From Butyrivibrio sp. LB2008 (lineage in GTDB: Bacteria > Bacillota > Clostridia > Lachnospirales > Lachnospiraceae), in assembly GCF_000621565.1 (NCBI RefSeq), contig NZ_KK211308.1, forward strand, positions 124,001 through 188,000: DNA of 64,000 nt, given 5' to 3'. Numbering within the stretch: position 1 is the first letter of the stretch; every line of letters begins with the position of its first letter. Made by a program: the position numbers and the translations under genes. The notes under the pieces were generated by a model. It was not told the DNA's origin and did not search any database. It saw only the letters and a program-made list of their open reading frames with translations. Shown here in pieces: positions 7,574-16,753 of the stretch.

Positions 7574-8733
7574 GATTTTTTCCCTGAAACTTTATAAGAA
7601 TACTCAAGAAGTCCGATATTTAGGAGCGCGAAGATCATGAGGTATATGGGCATGATTCCAATGCCGATGTACTGCTGGAGAATCCCAAAGACGGTGGGCA
7701 TGAAAGTACTGCCGACGTATGCTGATGACATCTGAAGTCCGATAACGGCGGCGCTGTACTCTTTACCGAATTTCTCAGGCGCCATGTGCTGTATCGAAGG
7801 ATAGACAGGGCCCATTCCGGTTCCTATGATAACAAAGCCTGCTGCCGCAAGTATGTATCCGTTTACAGGTAGCATGACAATTATTATTCCGATTATCTCT
7901 ATGGTGATTCCGATTCTGATAAGTAACTTGTCACCGAGCTTGTCGGACACAAAACCTGATATTAGTCTTCCAAGCATAAGTCCCGCAAATATAAGTGAGC
8001 CAAAAGATGCGATCAATCCGTCGGAAAGTCCCTCTTTTGTCCCTGCAAAATAGCTCGATGTCCAGAGAAAGCATGTACACTCACCTGAACAGTAAGCATA
8101 GAATGCAATAAGCGTAGGAATCACTCCAGGAACAAATATTGTCTTTCTTATCCCTGCCTGATGTACTTCCTCTTCATCGGCCTTGTTATTATTCTGCGCC
8201 CATAAGGGTAAAGACAATACTACAATGACCAGGATTGCCGTCTGAATATACGCAGTCCATCTATATCCTTCGTTCCACCTCGCGTATTTGAGCGCAAGCG
8301 CCATGATGTTAGGGCTTATTACCGCACCAACTCCATAGAAACAGTGTAAAAAATTCATCACAGACGACGAGTAATTATTTGCCACATAGTGATTTATCGA
8401 CGCATCAATCGCACCGGCACCAAGTCCGTACGGCAATGCAAAAAGAAACAGGATTGCATATGACGTCGCATAAGAGAATCCGAGCAATCCCACAATTGAC
8501 AAAAAGATAGAAAAGACCACGATCTTCTTAGTATGAAATCTACTGATAAATCTCGGGCTGAAAAGAGCTGAGATAATAGTCAAAAAAGAGATCGACATTG
8601 ATACATATCCCGCATAAGACGAAGGTACACCAAATGCCACCTGCATCGTAGGCCATCCCGATCCCAGCAAAGAATCGGGAAGTCCCAGACTTACAAAAAT
8701 CAAATATATTACTGCCAACAGTAAAGAATACAT
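7570..8733 (-). CDS. Major facilitator superfamily transporter
   Basis: 387 residues with about twelve hydrophobic helices in two six-helix halves, the usual length for an MFS permease. The helix 2–3 loop motif appears as SPRFISRFHTKKIVV, and the equivalent in the second half is LGRLISGFVSDKLGDK. The protein resembles FucP/YfkF-like sugar or drug transporters, but no substrate can be read. The start has only a weak AGGT site and lies 6 bp after the stop of the coiled-coil gene 8740–9699, so it is probably translated from that transcript. The MerR gene follows directly. Confidence 0.85.
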   Translation of the reverse strand: MYSLLLAVIYLIFVSLGLPDSLLGSGWPTMQVAFGVPSSYAGYVSMSISFLTIISALFSPRFISRFHTKKIVVFSIFLSIVGLLGFSYATSYAILFLFALPYGLGAGAIDASINHYVANNYSSSVMNFLHCFYGVGAVISPNIMALALKYARWNEGYRWTAYIQTAILVIVVLSLPLWAQNNNKADEEEVHQAGIRKTIFVPGVIPTLIAFYAYCSGECTCFLWTSSYFAGTKEGLSDGLIASFGSLIFAGLMLGRLISGFVSDKLGDKLLIRIGITIEIIGIIIVMLPVNGYILAAAGFVIIGTGMGPVYPSIQHMAPEKFGKEYSAAVIGLQMSSAYVGSTFMPTVFGILQQYIGIGIMPIYLMIFALLNIGLLEYSYKVSGKKS

Positions 8734-8739
8734 ACTTTT

Positions 8740-9699
8740 TTATACCTGGTCGTCAACGACACTTCCTTTTATATCATTTGGAACAAGAATAAACTTGTTA
8801 AGAATGTTGGTAATCTCGGAATTTACAGCTTCCTGTGCTTCATCAAGAGAGGTCGTATCGGAAATCACTGTCTTCTTGGAAATTTCTTCCGTAATAAGCT
8901 GCAACTCTTCCATCTTCTCTTCTTTTTTCTTCTCTTCTATCTTCTTTTCAGCAGCCTCTTTAGCTTCCTCTTTGCGCTCCTTCTCCTCTTCATCAATACG
9001 ATCAACACCATCCTTGTAAAGAAGAGCTATCGCCTCTTTAACAGAAGCATCCATAATAGTCTCTGCTTCATTCTGCGCATCGAGCATATTATTTGATTTT
9101 TCACGCTCGATTCTTACCTGTTCATATATCATGACATTTCTAGTCAGCTCATCCTGTAAATCTGCATTTTTTCTCAGTCTATCTGCAATCTTGTATACAG
9201 AATACAATCCCTTACACTGATATTCCGTGAGATTGTGGTATTCCTCCTTAGATAACGGATCTTTATTATTAGCATTGTCCGTTCTGCGATCTTCTCTGGC
9301 TATTCCACAGCCATACCCCATCAGTTTCCTATGTTCTTCGCTGTCAGGATCGACATGTAATTCTTCCTGAAGTTTTTTGAGCGTTTCATAGCTCTCCGCA
9401 ATTTCACGGTTGTTTTCGCCTATTTCATCCGATATCTTTTGTATATTTTCTTTTATGGCTCTTAGCCTTTCGTCAATCTTCATCTCATTGTCAAAAGCAT
9501 CCGCAACAACTCTGAAAGCCATTTTTCTTGCAAGCTTTCTGCGCTGAACAATAATACTCTCGCCCGTTAATTCCGTACCTGAAATCGATTTTATCGTTCC
9601 CTTATCGCTTCCTTTTGAAGTACCGACATCGTTCTTAGAAATATTATCCTGCTTTTGTGCATTAGTAACCTGAACATCCGTGCTCTGCTGAATCTTCAT
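8740..9699 (-). CDS. Cytoplasmic coiled-coil protein of unknown function
   Basis: 319 residues, no signal peptide or membrane segment. A low-complexity Ser/Thr/Lys/Asp N-terminus (1–45) is followed by long charged helical stretches at about 75–125 and 170–275. The second is very rich in Glu and Lys (alternating EEEKERKEEAKEAAEKK-like sequence), as in extended coiled coils. I recognise no family. The start MKIQQSTDVQVTNAQ has AGGAGG. It precedes the MFS gene in the same direction. A structural or scaffolding role is possible but unsupported. Confidence 0.75.
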   Translation of the reverse strand: MKIQQSTDVQVTNAQKQDNISKNDVGTSKGSDKGTIKSISGTELTGESIIVQRRKLARKMAFRVVADAFDNEMKIDERLRAIKENIQKISDEIGENNREIAESYETLKKLQEELHVDPDSEEHRKLMGYGCGIAREDRRTDNANNKDPLSKEEYHNLTEYQCKGLYSVYKIADRLRKNADLQDELTRNVMIYEQVRIEREKSNNMLDAQNEAETIMDASVKEAIALLYKDGVDRIDEEEKERKEEAKEAAEKKIEEKKKEEKMEELQLITEEISKKTVISDTTSLDEAQEAVNSEITNILNKFILVPNDIKGSVVDDQV

Positions 9700-9812
9700 A
9701 ACATACCTCCTTGTAAGTTATAATCACAAATTGTCTAAAAGTAATATTTCCGAACTCTTTCCTGTTGATAAGCCCACTACCAGCTTTCTATCTTTATATC
9801 GGTCAAAATAAA

Positions 9813-9945
9813 AAAAACTTTAGAAAAACGCTGTTAAAAAACGTTTATCTAAAGTTTTTAGATCATATCCTGAAACTTCCCCCCCGAATAGCTGTAAGCG
9901 CAGTCTTTTTGCTGCACTTACAGCTATCGGAGAAGTGGGAAGTCT
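9813..9945 (-). terminator. Two stem-loops downstream of the DUF3431-like gene
   Basis: Downstream (minus strand) of the gene ending at 9957 is a long stem: ATAGCTGTAAGCGCAG (9888–9903) pairs with 9912–9927 at 15 of 16 positions, and flanking CTTCCC/GGGAAG-type blocks extend it from about 9871 to 9945. A second hairpin, AAAAACTTTAG (9813–9823) with CTAAAGTTTTT (9849–9859), has A/T runs on both sides and looks like a bidirectional terminator. Confidence 0.65.
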
Positions 9946-9956
9946 TAGCCATATCC

Positions 9957-10799
9957 TTAATCTTCAAGAAATACCGGTGCCTTTGCTCCAAGCATCAGTC
10001 TGAATCTCTTAAGTCTAAGGCTGTTCCATGCGCGATAACGCTCTACGCTCTTTTCACATTTTTCGAGCATCTTTGCAAACTCTTCCTCGTCCTCCATCCA
10101 GGGATTCACTTCATATCTTGATGTGAATATCCATGGCATAAGTCTCTCGACAAGATACGCCTCGGCGGGAAAGTTCACTTCTTTTCTGTACTCCATGAGA
10201 GTATTCAGATTCTTATAAAAGGTCTTTGAGTTTTTTAACACCTGCTCTTTACTGATTATGTAGCATCCGCCCGGGCTAAAGTTGCAATGCCTCGGAACTA
10301 CGGGATCCTTATATACAAATCTGTAGAAATCATCCATATCATAGAAGTATCTGTACGCATGACTCTGGTTCATATACCATGAACTGTTGAGCTCAATGTA
10401 TCCCTCCTCAGATAAAAGAGATGCTATTGATTCCCCGTCACCGCCTTTTTTGTACCTCTCCCACATTTTCTTATCCTGATAAAGATAGGTAAACCACTTA
10501 TTGTCATATACTCTGTCAAAAAATTCTTTGGAAACATGTCTTCCTATTATGTTCCCCTTTAAAAGAGCTATGAAACCGGGGAGATTATCATAATTATCGA
10601 TAAAATAATGAAAATAACTGGTAAGATTATGTCCCGTATTCTCTACATGTATAAAATTATATCCTGCTGCCTTAAGCTCATCCGGTGTCTTTCCGTCATC
10701 TGAACAATCGATTATAAGATGATCGTTACAATATTCAAGCAGTTCGCTTGGCACAGTATTATAATTGTGCACCAGAAAAAAAGTATTTGTCTTTTCCAT
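9957..10799 (-). CDS. DUF3431-like (glycosyltransferase-fold) protein
   Basis: 280 residues, soluble, no signal peptide. It begins with an NT-fold-like strand (TNTFFLVHNYNTVPSELLEY), then GHNLTSYFHYFIDNYDNLPG, and later HCNFSPGGCYIISKEQVL. This pattern (conserved N-G-x-x-L/Y-x-x-Y-I-x-x-N-Y-D-x-L-P and a late P-G-G/A-x-F-x-V-S block) is that of the DUF3431 family, which is distantly related to glycosyltransferases. The assignment is by eye and tentative. It is a single gene with its own terminator. No partner suggests a substrate, although cell-surface glycan work would be consistent. Confidence 0.55.
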   Translation of the reverse strand: MEKTNTFFLVHNYNTVPSELLEYCNDHLIIDCSDDGKTPDELKAAGYNFIHVENTGHNLTSYFHYFIDNYDNLPGFIALLKGNIIGRHVSKEFFDRVYDNKWFTYLYQDKKMWERYKKGGDGESIASLLSEEGYIELNSSWYMNQSHAYRYFYDMDDFYRFVYKDPVVPRHCNFSPGGCYIISKEQVLKNSKTFYKNLNTLMEYRKEVNFPAEAYLVERLMPWIFTSRYEVNPWMEDEEEFAKMLEKCEKSVERYRAWNSLRLKRFRLMLGAKAPVFLED

Positions 10800-10902
10800 T
10801 TGATCAAACTATTACCCTTCTTCAGAATTTTCGATTAATCATATATAACTTCAATTATAGTCTATAAATATTTGTAAATTATAATAACCATCATATTTTT
10901 AG

Positions 10903-12198
10903 TCAATACTGCGGATTTATTGCTCCTACCTCATAGTAGAATATCATTCCGTCGTAAAGTTCCGTGGGAGCCATATTCACACGATAGCTTGAATGGATAA
11001 GATAATACATTCCCATAAATCCTTCTCCGAGTGAGCCCATAGAAACCTTTGAATTAACCATTGTATGGAGCTTTGCGTTGTTTTCAGGTGACAGCGAACC
11101 AAAATCCATAAAGAAACGCTTTCCGTCAACATACTTAGCCTGATAAGCTATAGGATCCGCGGTTGTTACGTAGTAGTCTTTGCGCTCATATTCATCGGTA
11201 GCCGCGCTGAATACTCTTATATTGGATTTGCCCTTAAAGAAATCCGTTCCGAGGCTGTAGTAAGCATCGCCGTACTTTTCCTTTAAAACGCCGCCCATTG
11301 TAACCTTCATAAACGCGCTCTGGCCCTTCTTTGCAATATGTCCGTCGTGGCCTGCGAGCATTATCTTGCCTGAGCCTATCTCTTTTTCAAGATCAAGGAT
11401 CCAGCTTACATTATCAGCCATTGAAGCGTCCCTAAAATCGCTCATTTCCTGAGAATCCTGCATTCCATAGTCTATTGTGGTACATACATTGTCAGTTACC
11501 TTAAGAGCACATATTGTATCAAAGTCGTGATTTTCCCCTGCAGCGTCTTCAACAGCTTTCTTCACCTGAGTCATCTCATTTTTTACCTGTGCACGCTGCT
11601 CATCTGTCAAAGGCTCTGTTCTGTTTTCATCAACATAATTGTTTGTAGCCGTAAGGTCTGTTCCTGTTATGCCATTCTTTCCAAGGTAATCTGTAAGGAA
11701 TTTTATGCCCTGCTCGGGATTTTGCATATCAAAACCGTAAAATCTAAGTCTTTTGTCCTCAGAAACCGAAGAATTGTACTGTCTCATCCACTCAAGAATG
11801 TTTGCCATTTCTTCAGTGTGATAGATCACAAAACTCATGTTGTTTACTATCTCTCTTGCATCGCCGTCGCCGCCCTGAACATAAGCATTTGCAGCAAGGC
11901 AGTCGCCGAAATCCGCTTCTACCACGATCGCACGATAGTCTTTCTTTTCCACAAGCATCTTTAATACTTCAAGCTTGGACTTCTGAAACTCTTTGCTTCC
12001 GTGGCTTGCTTCTCCAAGTCCCACAATCTGAACATTATCCGGAATCTCGATTTGCTCAAAAGGAACCGCCGCCTCGACAACTTCCTTAATCTTGTGACTT
12101 GCAAGTACAGTCTTATAATTAAGCCCTATTCCCAGCGCCGCACTGATTATAACTATTATTACCAACAAAACTTTCGCGATTTTCTTTAATACTTTCAT
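10903..12198 (-). CDS. Erythromycin-esterase-family protein, membrane anchored
   Basis: About 431 residues from the ATG at 12198 (MKVLKKIAKVLLVIIVIISA), preceded by GGGGAG. An ATG 18 bp earlier has no site. An N-terminal signal anchor (about 8–28) exports the enzyme domain. Motifs of the EreA/EreB/succinoglycan-biosynthesis hydrolase fold are present: GEASHGSKEF (about 62), the acidic VVEADF block, the GFDMQ block and LAGHDGHIAKK. The family includes macrolide-inactivating esterases, but most members have unknown substrates and the export signal is unlike EreA. The first 80 bp overlap the 3' end of the Bce-type permease in another frame, so it belongs to that operon. Confidence 0.85.
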   Translation of the reverse strand: MKVLKKIAKVLLVIIVIISAALGIGLNYKTVLASHKIKEVVEAAVPFEQIEIPDNVQIVGLGEASHGSKEFQKSKLEVLKMLVEKKDYRAIVVEADFGDCLAANAYVQGGDGDAREIVNNMSFVIYHTEEMANILEWMRQYNSSVSEDKRLRFYGFDMQNPEQGIKFLTDYLGKNGITGTDLTATNNYVDENRTEPLTDEQRAQVKNEMTQVKKAVEDAAGENHDFDTICALKVTDNVCTTIDYGMQDSQEMSDFRDASMADNVSWILDLEKEIGSGKIMLAGHDGHIAKKGQSAFMKVTMGGVLKEKYGDAYYSLGTDFFKGKSNIRVFSAATDEYERKDYYVTTADPIAYQAKYVDGKRFFMDFGSLSPENNAKLHTMVNSKVSMGSLGEGFMGMYYLIHSSYRVNMAPTELYDGMIFYYEVGAINPQY

Positions 12199-14200
12199 TA
12201 TTCTTTTTCTCCCCATAAACTATGTTGTAGTATTGCTTTGAAGTAATTCTGTAAACAAGGGCATATACCCCAAGGAACACAAGGCTGACGATCGCAACCG
12301 CCATATTAAATGTAAAAGTGTCCACTATAAGGATTGCTGCCATAAAGAGTCTTAAAATATTGCTTGCAAATATTATATGAATGATTGCTGTGCATACAGG
12401 TAAAAAGAACATTAGCATTACCTGACTCTTTATTACTCCTCTTGCTTCTTTATCTGAAAGTCCTGCATTTGACAGGATCTCAAATCTCTTTTTATCTTCC
12501 ATACCCTCAGACATCTGCTTGTAAAAAATGATCATTACCGTTGCGATAAGGAACAATGCCGCAAGGAAGATTCCAACAAAGAATGTTCCGCCGTAGAGGC
12601 TGTAGAAAGAGCTTCTTTCTTCCTCTTTGTATCTGCACATAACGGTTCCAAGCTTTCCGCTTAATGTATCTCTTACAGTCTGAAGCTGCTCATCACTTAT
12701 ATCATCTTTTGCATTGAAGCCGATGTAGAACAGATCTTCACCGAGTTCTTCGCTGTTACAATCTGCAAGCATTGCAGATTTCTCATTGTTATCCGCAACG
12801 ACCATAACCTCTTTACCAAAAAGCCTCATTGATGAATCAAAAAACTCTTCAAGACCGCTCTCATCAATACTCTTTTTTACACTGTACTCATTACCGAATA
12901 TCTTGATCTTATCGCCGTCTTTGACATCATCTGCCGAACTGTAACGATATATCTCGCCTGGCGCAAGGCTCGCCTGCTTTCCTGTATAAAGTTCATACTG
13001 CTCTGCTGTAACAATATAGATACTGCGAAGCTTGGTAAAATCAAATGAATCGTTTGGATGAACAGAAAGTCCATCATCCTCTACATCACAAACATCCATA
13101 TAAAAGCTTACCGATGATCTGTCCTGAGCAGTGATACCCACTGTCTTAAGTACCTCATCAACCGCATTATCGGCGTCACTTAAAGAACAATTTTCATTTA
13201 CAACTCCGCGAACCATCACATCTTTTGGGAACATGGAATCAATATTCTGTTCGCCTAGCATCATAAGTGATGTAGAGCAAACAAGGAGTAATATTACAGC
13301 CGTAGAAAGAATGCAGATTGAAGCAAGTCCCGCAGCGTTGTGTTTCATTCTGAACATCAGGTTTGAAATACTGATAAAATGCTTTGTCTTGTAATAATAG
13401 TTCTTGTTCTTTTTTAGCATTTTAAGAACAAAGATAGTTCCCGCAATAAAGAGGGCATATGTTCCCAAAGTTACAAAAATGATAGCGATGAAAAGACTGT
13501 TTAACGCCACCATGGTGTTATCTGCAATAACAGCCAGGAAATAACCACACGCAATCGCCAATACTCCGATGATAAGAAGCGGATATTTTACCTTTGGCTC
13601 TTTCTCACCTATATTCTCGCTTTTAAGAATTGTGATAGGGTTCCCAAGTCTTACCGTAAGCACATTGTAGATAAAGCATACTGCGTAGATAATCGAAAAG
13701 AATACTGCCGTAAGAATCGTTGCTCTGAGAGAAAAATCCATTCCCTTTACCATCGGCTGTCTGATTATCCTGTAAAGCAGAAGAACCATGAGCTTATTAA
13801 GAAAAGTTCCTGCGAGTATTCCGCCTACGATAGCAGATGCGCTCATAATAAGGTTCTCGATAAAGAGAACAAAAGAAACATCCTTTTTGCTAAGTCCGAG
13901 TACTCCGTAAAGTCCGATCTCTTTTTTGCGACCTTTCATAACAAACTGATTGCCGTAAAGGATAAATATTACCGAGAATATACCTACCGCAATACTTCCG
14001 ATTCCCATGAAAAGAACTATGTAATCCGCTCCATAAAAAGCAGTTTTTCCGTTATTAACAAGAAACTTACTGTCGATCAGCGACTGTAAGATGTGAAATA
14101 CCATAACTGTAATGGCACTTACCAAAACATAAGGAAGCACAGCTTTTTTATTATTCTTAAGTCCCGTAAAAGCAAGTTTTGAAAGCAAATTGTTATTCAC
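12119..14200 (-). CDS. BceB-like ABC transporter permease
   Basis: 693 residues with about ten membrane helices: one N-terminal, a group at 55–310, a large extracytoplasmic domain (about 315–540) between helices 7 and 8, and two or three more to the C-terminus. This is the single-large-loop FtsX architecture of bacitracin/lantibiotic resistance permeases (BceB, VraG). The start is GTG, overlapping the ATPase stop by 8 bp. The C-terminus runs about 30 residues past the usual family end (QYYNIVYGEK) because the frame stays open through the start of the esterase gene. The last helix and tail are otherwise normal. Confidence 0.92.
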   Translation of the reverse strand: MNNNLLSKLAFTGLKNNKKAVLPYVLVSAITVMVFHILQSLIDSKFLVNNGKTAFYGADYIVLFMGIGSIAVGIFSVIFILYGNQFVMKGRKKEIGLYGVLGLSKKDVSFVLFIENLIMSASAIVGGILAGTFLNKLMVLLLYRIIRQPMVKGMDFSLRATILTAVFFSIIYAVCFIYNVLTVRLGNPITILKSENIGEKEPKVKYPLLIIGVLAIACGYFLAVIADNTMVALNSLFIAIIFVTLGTYALFIAGTIFVLKMLKKNKNYYYKTKHFISISNLMFRMKHNAAGLASICILSTAVILLLVCSTSLMMLGEQNIDSMFPKDVMVRGVVNENCSLSDADNAVDEVLKTVGITAQDRSSVSFYMDVCDVEDDGLSVHPNDSFDFTKLRSIYIVTAEQYELYTGKQASLAPGEIYRYSSADDVKDGDKIKIFGNEYSVKKSIDESGLEEFFDSSMRLFGKEVMVVADNNEKSAMLADCNSEELGEDLFYIGFNAKDDISDEQLQTVRDTLSGKLGTVMCRYKEEERSSFYSLYGGTFFVGIFLAALFLIATVMIIFYKQMSEGMEDKKRFEILSNAGLSDKEARGVIKSQVMLMFFLPVCTAIIHIIFASNILRLFMAAILIVDTFTFNMAVAIVSLVFLGVYALVYRITSKQYYNIVYGEKKNNESIKENRESFVGNNSYNQCGAGNRA

Positions 14201-14960
14201 TGTCCTCTCCTCCTCTCATGAGCACTGTAACTGCATCGCAGATCTTATCAAGCATTTCGCTTCTCTTGAGGTTTCCTCTGTAGATCTGGTGGAACACTTC
14301 GCCGTCTCTTATGAACATAACTCTGTCTGCATAGCTTGCCGCAACATTACTGTGAGTTACCATAAGGATTGTCTGTCCGCTCTTGTGGATGTCACGAAGC
14401 TGGTGCATTAGGTTTGTAGCTGCCTTTGAATCAAGCGCTCCTGTGGGTTCATCTGCAAGGAGTATCTGAGGTTTGGTAATAAGTGCTCTTGCAACTGCTG
14501 TTCTCTGCTTCTGTCCGCCCGAAACTTCATAAGGATATTTGTGAATTAGATCCGCAATTCCAAGCTCTTTTACAAGAGGTGCAACCTTATCGTCCATTGT
14601 TCTGTGGTCTTCGCCTGCAAGAACAAGCGGAAGCTTTATATTGTCCTCGATTGTGAAATTATCAAGGAGATTGAAATCCTGGAAGATAAATCCAAGGTTG
14701 TTTCTTCTCATAATCGCTCTCTCGTTGTCTTTTAGCGCCGAGAAGTCCTTTCCGTTAACCAGTACTTTGCCGGCTGTTGGAACATCAAGGCTTGCAAGGA
14801 TATTCAAAAGAGTTGTCTTACCGCTTCCGGACTCGCCCATGATTGCTACGAACTCGCCCTTCTCTACGCTGAAATGCACATCCTTAAGCGCTGTGACTGA
14901 ATCTATTCCCATTTTTGTCTTGTATACCTTTTTTACGTGCTCAACTTCAAGTACTGCCAT
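14193..14960 (-). CDS. BceA-like ABC transporter ATPase
   Basis: About 255 residues from MAVLEVEHVKKVYKTK at 14960, which has GGAGG eight bases upstream. A longer in-frame ATG at 14993 has no site. Walker A GESGSGKTTLLNILASLD, Q-loop FIFQDFNLLDNFT, signature VSGGQKQRTAVARALI, Walker [14 protein letters not shown] and the His switch VTHS are all present. The GALDS variant is typical of the Bce/peptide-7 exporter group. It forms the resistance/sensing complex with the permease encoded next. Confidence 0.94.
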   Translation of the reverse strand: MAVLEVEHVKKVYKTKMGIDSVTALKDVHFSVEKGEFVAIMGESGSGKTTLLNILASLDVPTAGKVLVNGKDFSALKDNERAIMRRNNLGFIFQDFNLLDNFTIEDNIKLPLVLAGEDHRTMDDKVAPLVKELGIADLIHKYPYEVSGGQKQRTAVARALITKPQILLADEPTGALDSKAATNLMHQLRDIHKSGQTILMVTHSNVAASYADRVMFIRDGEVFHQIYRGNLKRSEMLDKICDAVTVLMRGGEDSE

Positions 14961-15094
14961 TTTATTATCCTCCGTAGTTGTATTTATTCCCATCCAATTG
15001 CTTTATTATGATATACGAATTGCTCCATAACTATCGTCATTCCCGCAATTCTATAGCCAACACACTTTTGAAACCTATATCATAATAACAAAAA

Positions 15095-15131
15095 GGGAAA
15101 TGCAATACCTTTTCATTGGCTTACATTTCCC
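15095..15131 (-). terminator. Terminator after BceS-like kinase
   Basis: On the minus strand GGGAAATG (complement of 15124–15131) pairs with CATTTCCC (complement of 15095–15102) and is followed by TTTTTG. It separates the kinase/regulator transcript from the ABC genes, which therefore need a promoter between 14961 and 15095, as is usual for Bce targets. Confidence 0.65.
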
Positions 15132-15171
15132 ACTGCTAATCTTACGTTTATGTAAGTTAAGCGATATTTCT

Positions 15172-16086
15172 TCAGATATACTTTGAATCCCGCGCATTTA
15201 CCGTTTCTTTTCGGACCGTGATTATGACATCGCATCCCTTGCCAAGCTCAGACTCTATGCGTATTCTGTGGCCGAGCTTATTGCACACGCCTTTGCATAA
15301 ATACAGCCCAATCCCGCTTGCCTTCTTATCTACACGGCCGTTGTAGCCGGTATAGCCTTTTTCAAAGACTCTCGGAAGATCATCGCTCTTTATTCCGACG
15401 CCGCTGTCGCTTACAACGATCTCTTTTCCCTCATCCGTATCACGGGAAAAAATCTTGATGCCGCCCTCTTTGGTGTATTTAAGCGCATTTGACAAAACCT
15501 GTTCAAGGACAAAAGAAAACCACTTATCATCCGTAAGTATATCGCAGTCAAGGTTATTAAGCTCAACCGAAAGATGCCGGAAGATAAAGACTGTCGAAAA
15601 CTTTTTTACCGTCTGCTTTACAAGCGGCTCAAGACTGCACTTCTCAAGAACAAGGTCACCCGACATCTCTTCGAATCTCAAGTAGTTAAGCGCCATCTCA
15701 ACATAATTTTCTATTTTAAAGAGCTCGCTCTTACATTCATAAGTATTTGGAGCTTCATCCTCAAAAAGGAGCTTGAGCGCTGCGATAGGCGTCTTTATCT
15801 GATGCGCCCAGAGTGCGAAGAAATCCTCTTTTTCTCTTACTTTCTCCCACCTCATCTTATCTTTTTCCTGCTCGATGTCGCGCTCACCGCCAATCCCCGT
15901 CGTATCAACATTGGGCTTACGGTTAACGATTGCAGCAATTACTGTTATTATCAGGGCAAAAGATATTTCATAGAAAATGAATTCAGTCTCAATATTATAG
16001 AGAACTCCAATTCCCCATACTGCAAGCATATATATGAGATTTGCCACAAAATAAATTCGGTTGTTCTCCCAGATTTTTTTAATCAC
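15172..16086 (-). CDS. BceS-like intramembrane-sensing histidine kinase
   Basis: About 304 residues. Two N-terminal helices (about 10–30 and 36–55) are joined by a very short loop, then comes a phosphoacceptor motif FALWAHQIKTPIAALKLL, and an ATPase domain with N-box, DSGVGIKSDDLPRVFEKGYTG and GIGLYLCKGVC. The HxxKTP pattern and lack of an input domain are diagnostic of BceS/VraS-type kinases that sense flux through their ABC partner. No ATG is available. I favour GTG at 16086, whose GTGATTAA overlaps the regulator's stop, mirroring the GTG overlap of the permease gene. A TTG at 16146 is the longest option. Confidence 0.9.
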   Translation of the reverse strand: MIKKIWENNRIYFVANLIYMLAVWGIGVLYNIETEFIFYEISFALIITVIAAIVNRKPNVDTTGIGGERDIEQEKDKMRWEKVREKEDFFALWAHQIKTPIAALKLLFEDEAPNTYECKSELFKIENYVEMALNYLRFEEMSGDLVLEKCSLEPLVKQTVKKFSTVFIFRHLSVELNNLDCDILTDDKWFSFVLEQVLSNALKYTKEGGIKIFSRDTDEGKEIVVSDSGVGIKSDDLPRVFEKGYTGYNGRVDKKASGIGLYLCKGVCNKLGHRIRIESELGKGCDVIITVRKETVNARDSKYI

Positions 16087-16753
16087 CAACGATGTACCCC
16101 AGTCCTCTCTTAGTTGTGATAAAACCTTCAGTGCCCGCTCCTTCAAGCTTCTTGCGGATTCTCGTAATATTGACGGTCAGTGTGTTGTCATCGACAAACT
16201 CCTCCGCGCCCCAAAGTCTTTCCATTATGCTCTCTCTCGATACGACTTTGCCGGGCTGTTCCATAAGTGTCTTTAAGATCAGATACTCATTCTTTGTAAG
16301 CTCAAGCCTGTTGTCACCTGCAGAAACGGAAGTATCATCGAGATTAAGGCGCACATTTTTTACCTCAAGCTCATGTACCGAAATGCTCTCTCCGTAGCTC
16401 CTTCTAAGAACTGCCTGAATCTTGGCTGTAAGAACCTGGAGGTCGAAGGGCTTTGATATAAAGTCGTCGGCTCCCATATTCATCGCCATTACTATATTCA
16501 TGTTCTCATCCGCAGATGATAAGAATACGATGGGGACCTGCGAAACCTTCCTGATCTCACCGCACCAGTAGAATCCGTTGTAGGCAGGAAGCTTTAAGTC
16601 CATAAGCACAATGTCAGGCTTAAATTCCTCAAATTCTGCCATGATATTCTGAAAATCCTCTGCTGCCTTTGCTTTCATCTGCCAGGTCTCAAGGTGTTTT
16701 GCAACCTGACTTGCTATTATCTCATCATCCTCAACGATAAAAACTTTTTTCAT
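16079..16753 (-). CDS. BceR-like response regulator
   Basis: 224 residues from MKKVFIVEDDEI at 16753, with AGGAA upstream. An in-frame extension to 16822 lacks a site and enters the MATE remnant. The receiver domain has the acidic pair EDD and phosphoacceptor Asp in DIVLMDLKLPAYNGFYWC. The winged helix ends FITTKRGLGYIVGD. The sequence AYNGFYWC after the phospho-Asp is a good marker for the BceR group. It presumably drives the ABC genes 14960–12119 in response to cell-wall-active peptides. Confidence 0.93.
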   Translation of the reverse strand: MKKVFIVEDDEIIASQVAKHLETWQMKAKAAEDFQNIMAEFEEFKPDIVLMDLKLPAYNGFYWCGEIRKVSQVPIVFLSSADENMNIVMAMNMGADDFISKPFDLQVLTAKIQAVLRRSYGESISVHELEVKNVRLNLDDTSVSAGDNRLELTKNEYLILKTLMEQPGKVVSRESIMERLWGAEEFVDDNTLTVNITRIRKKLEGAGTEGFITTKRGLGYIVGD

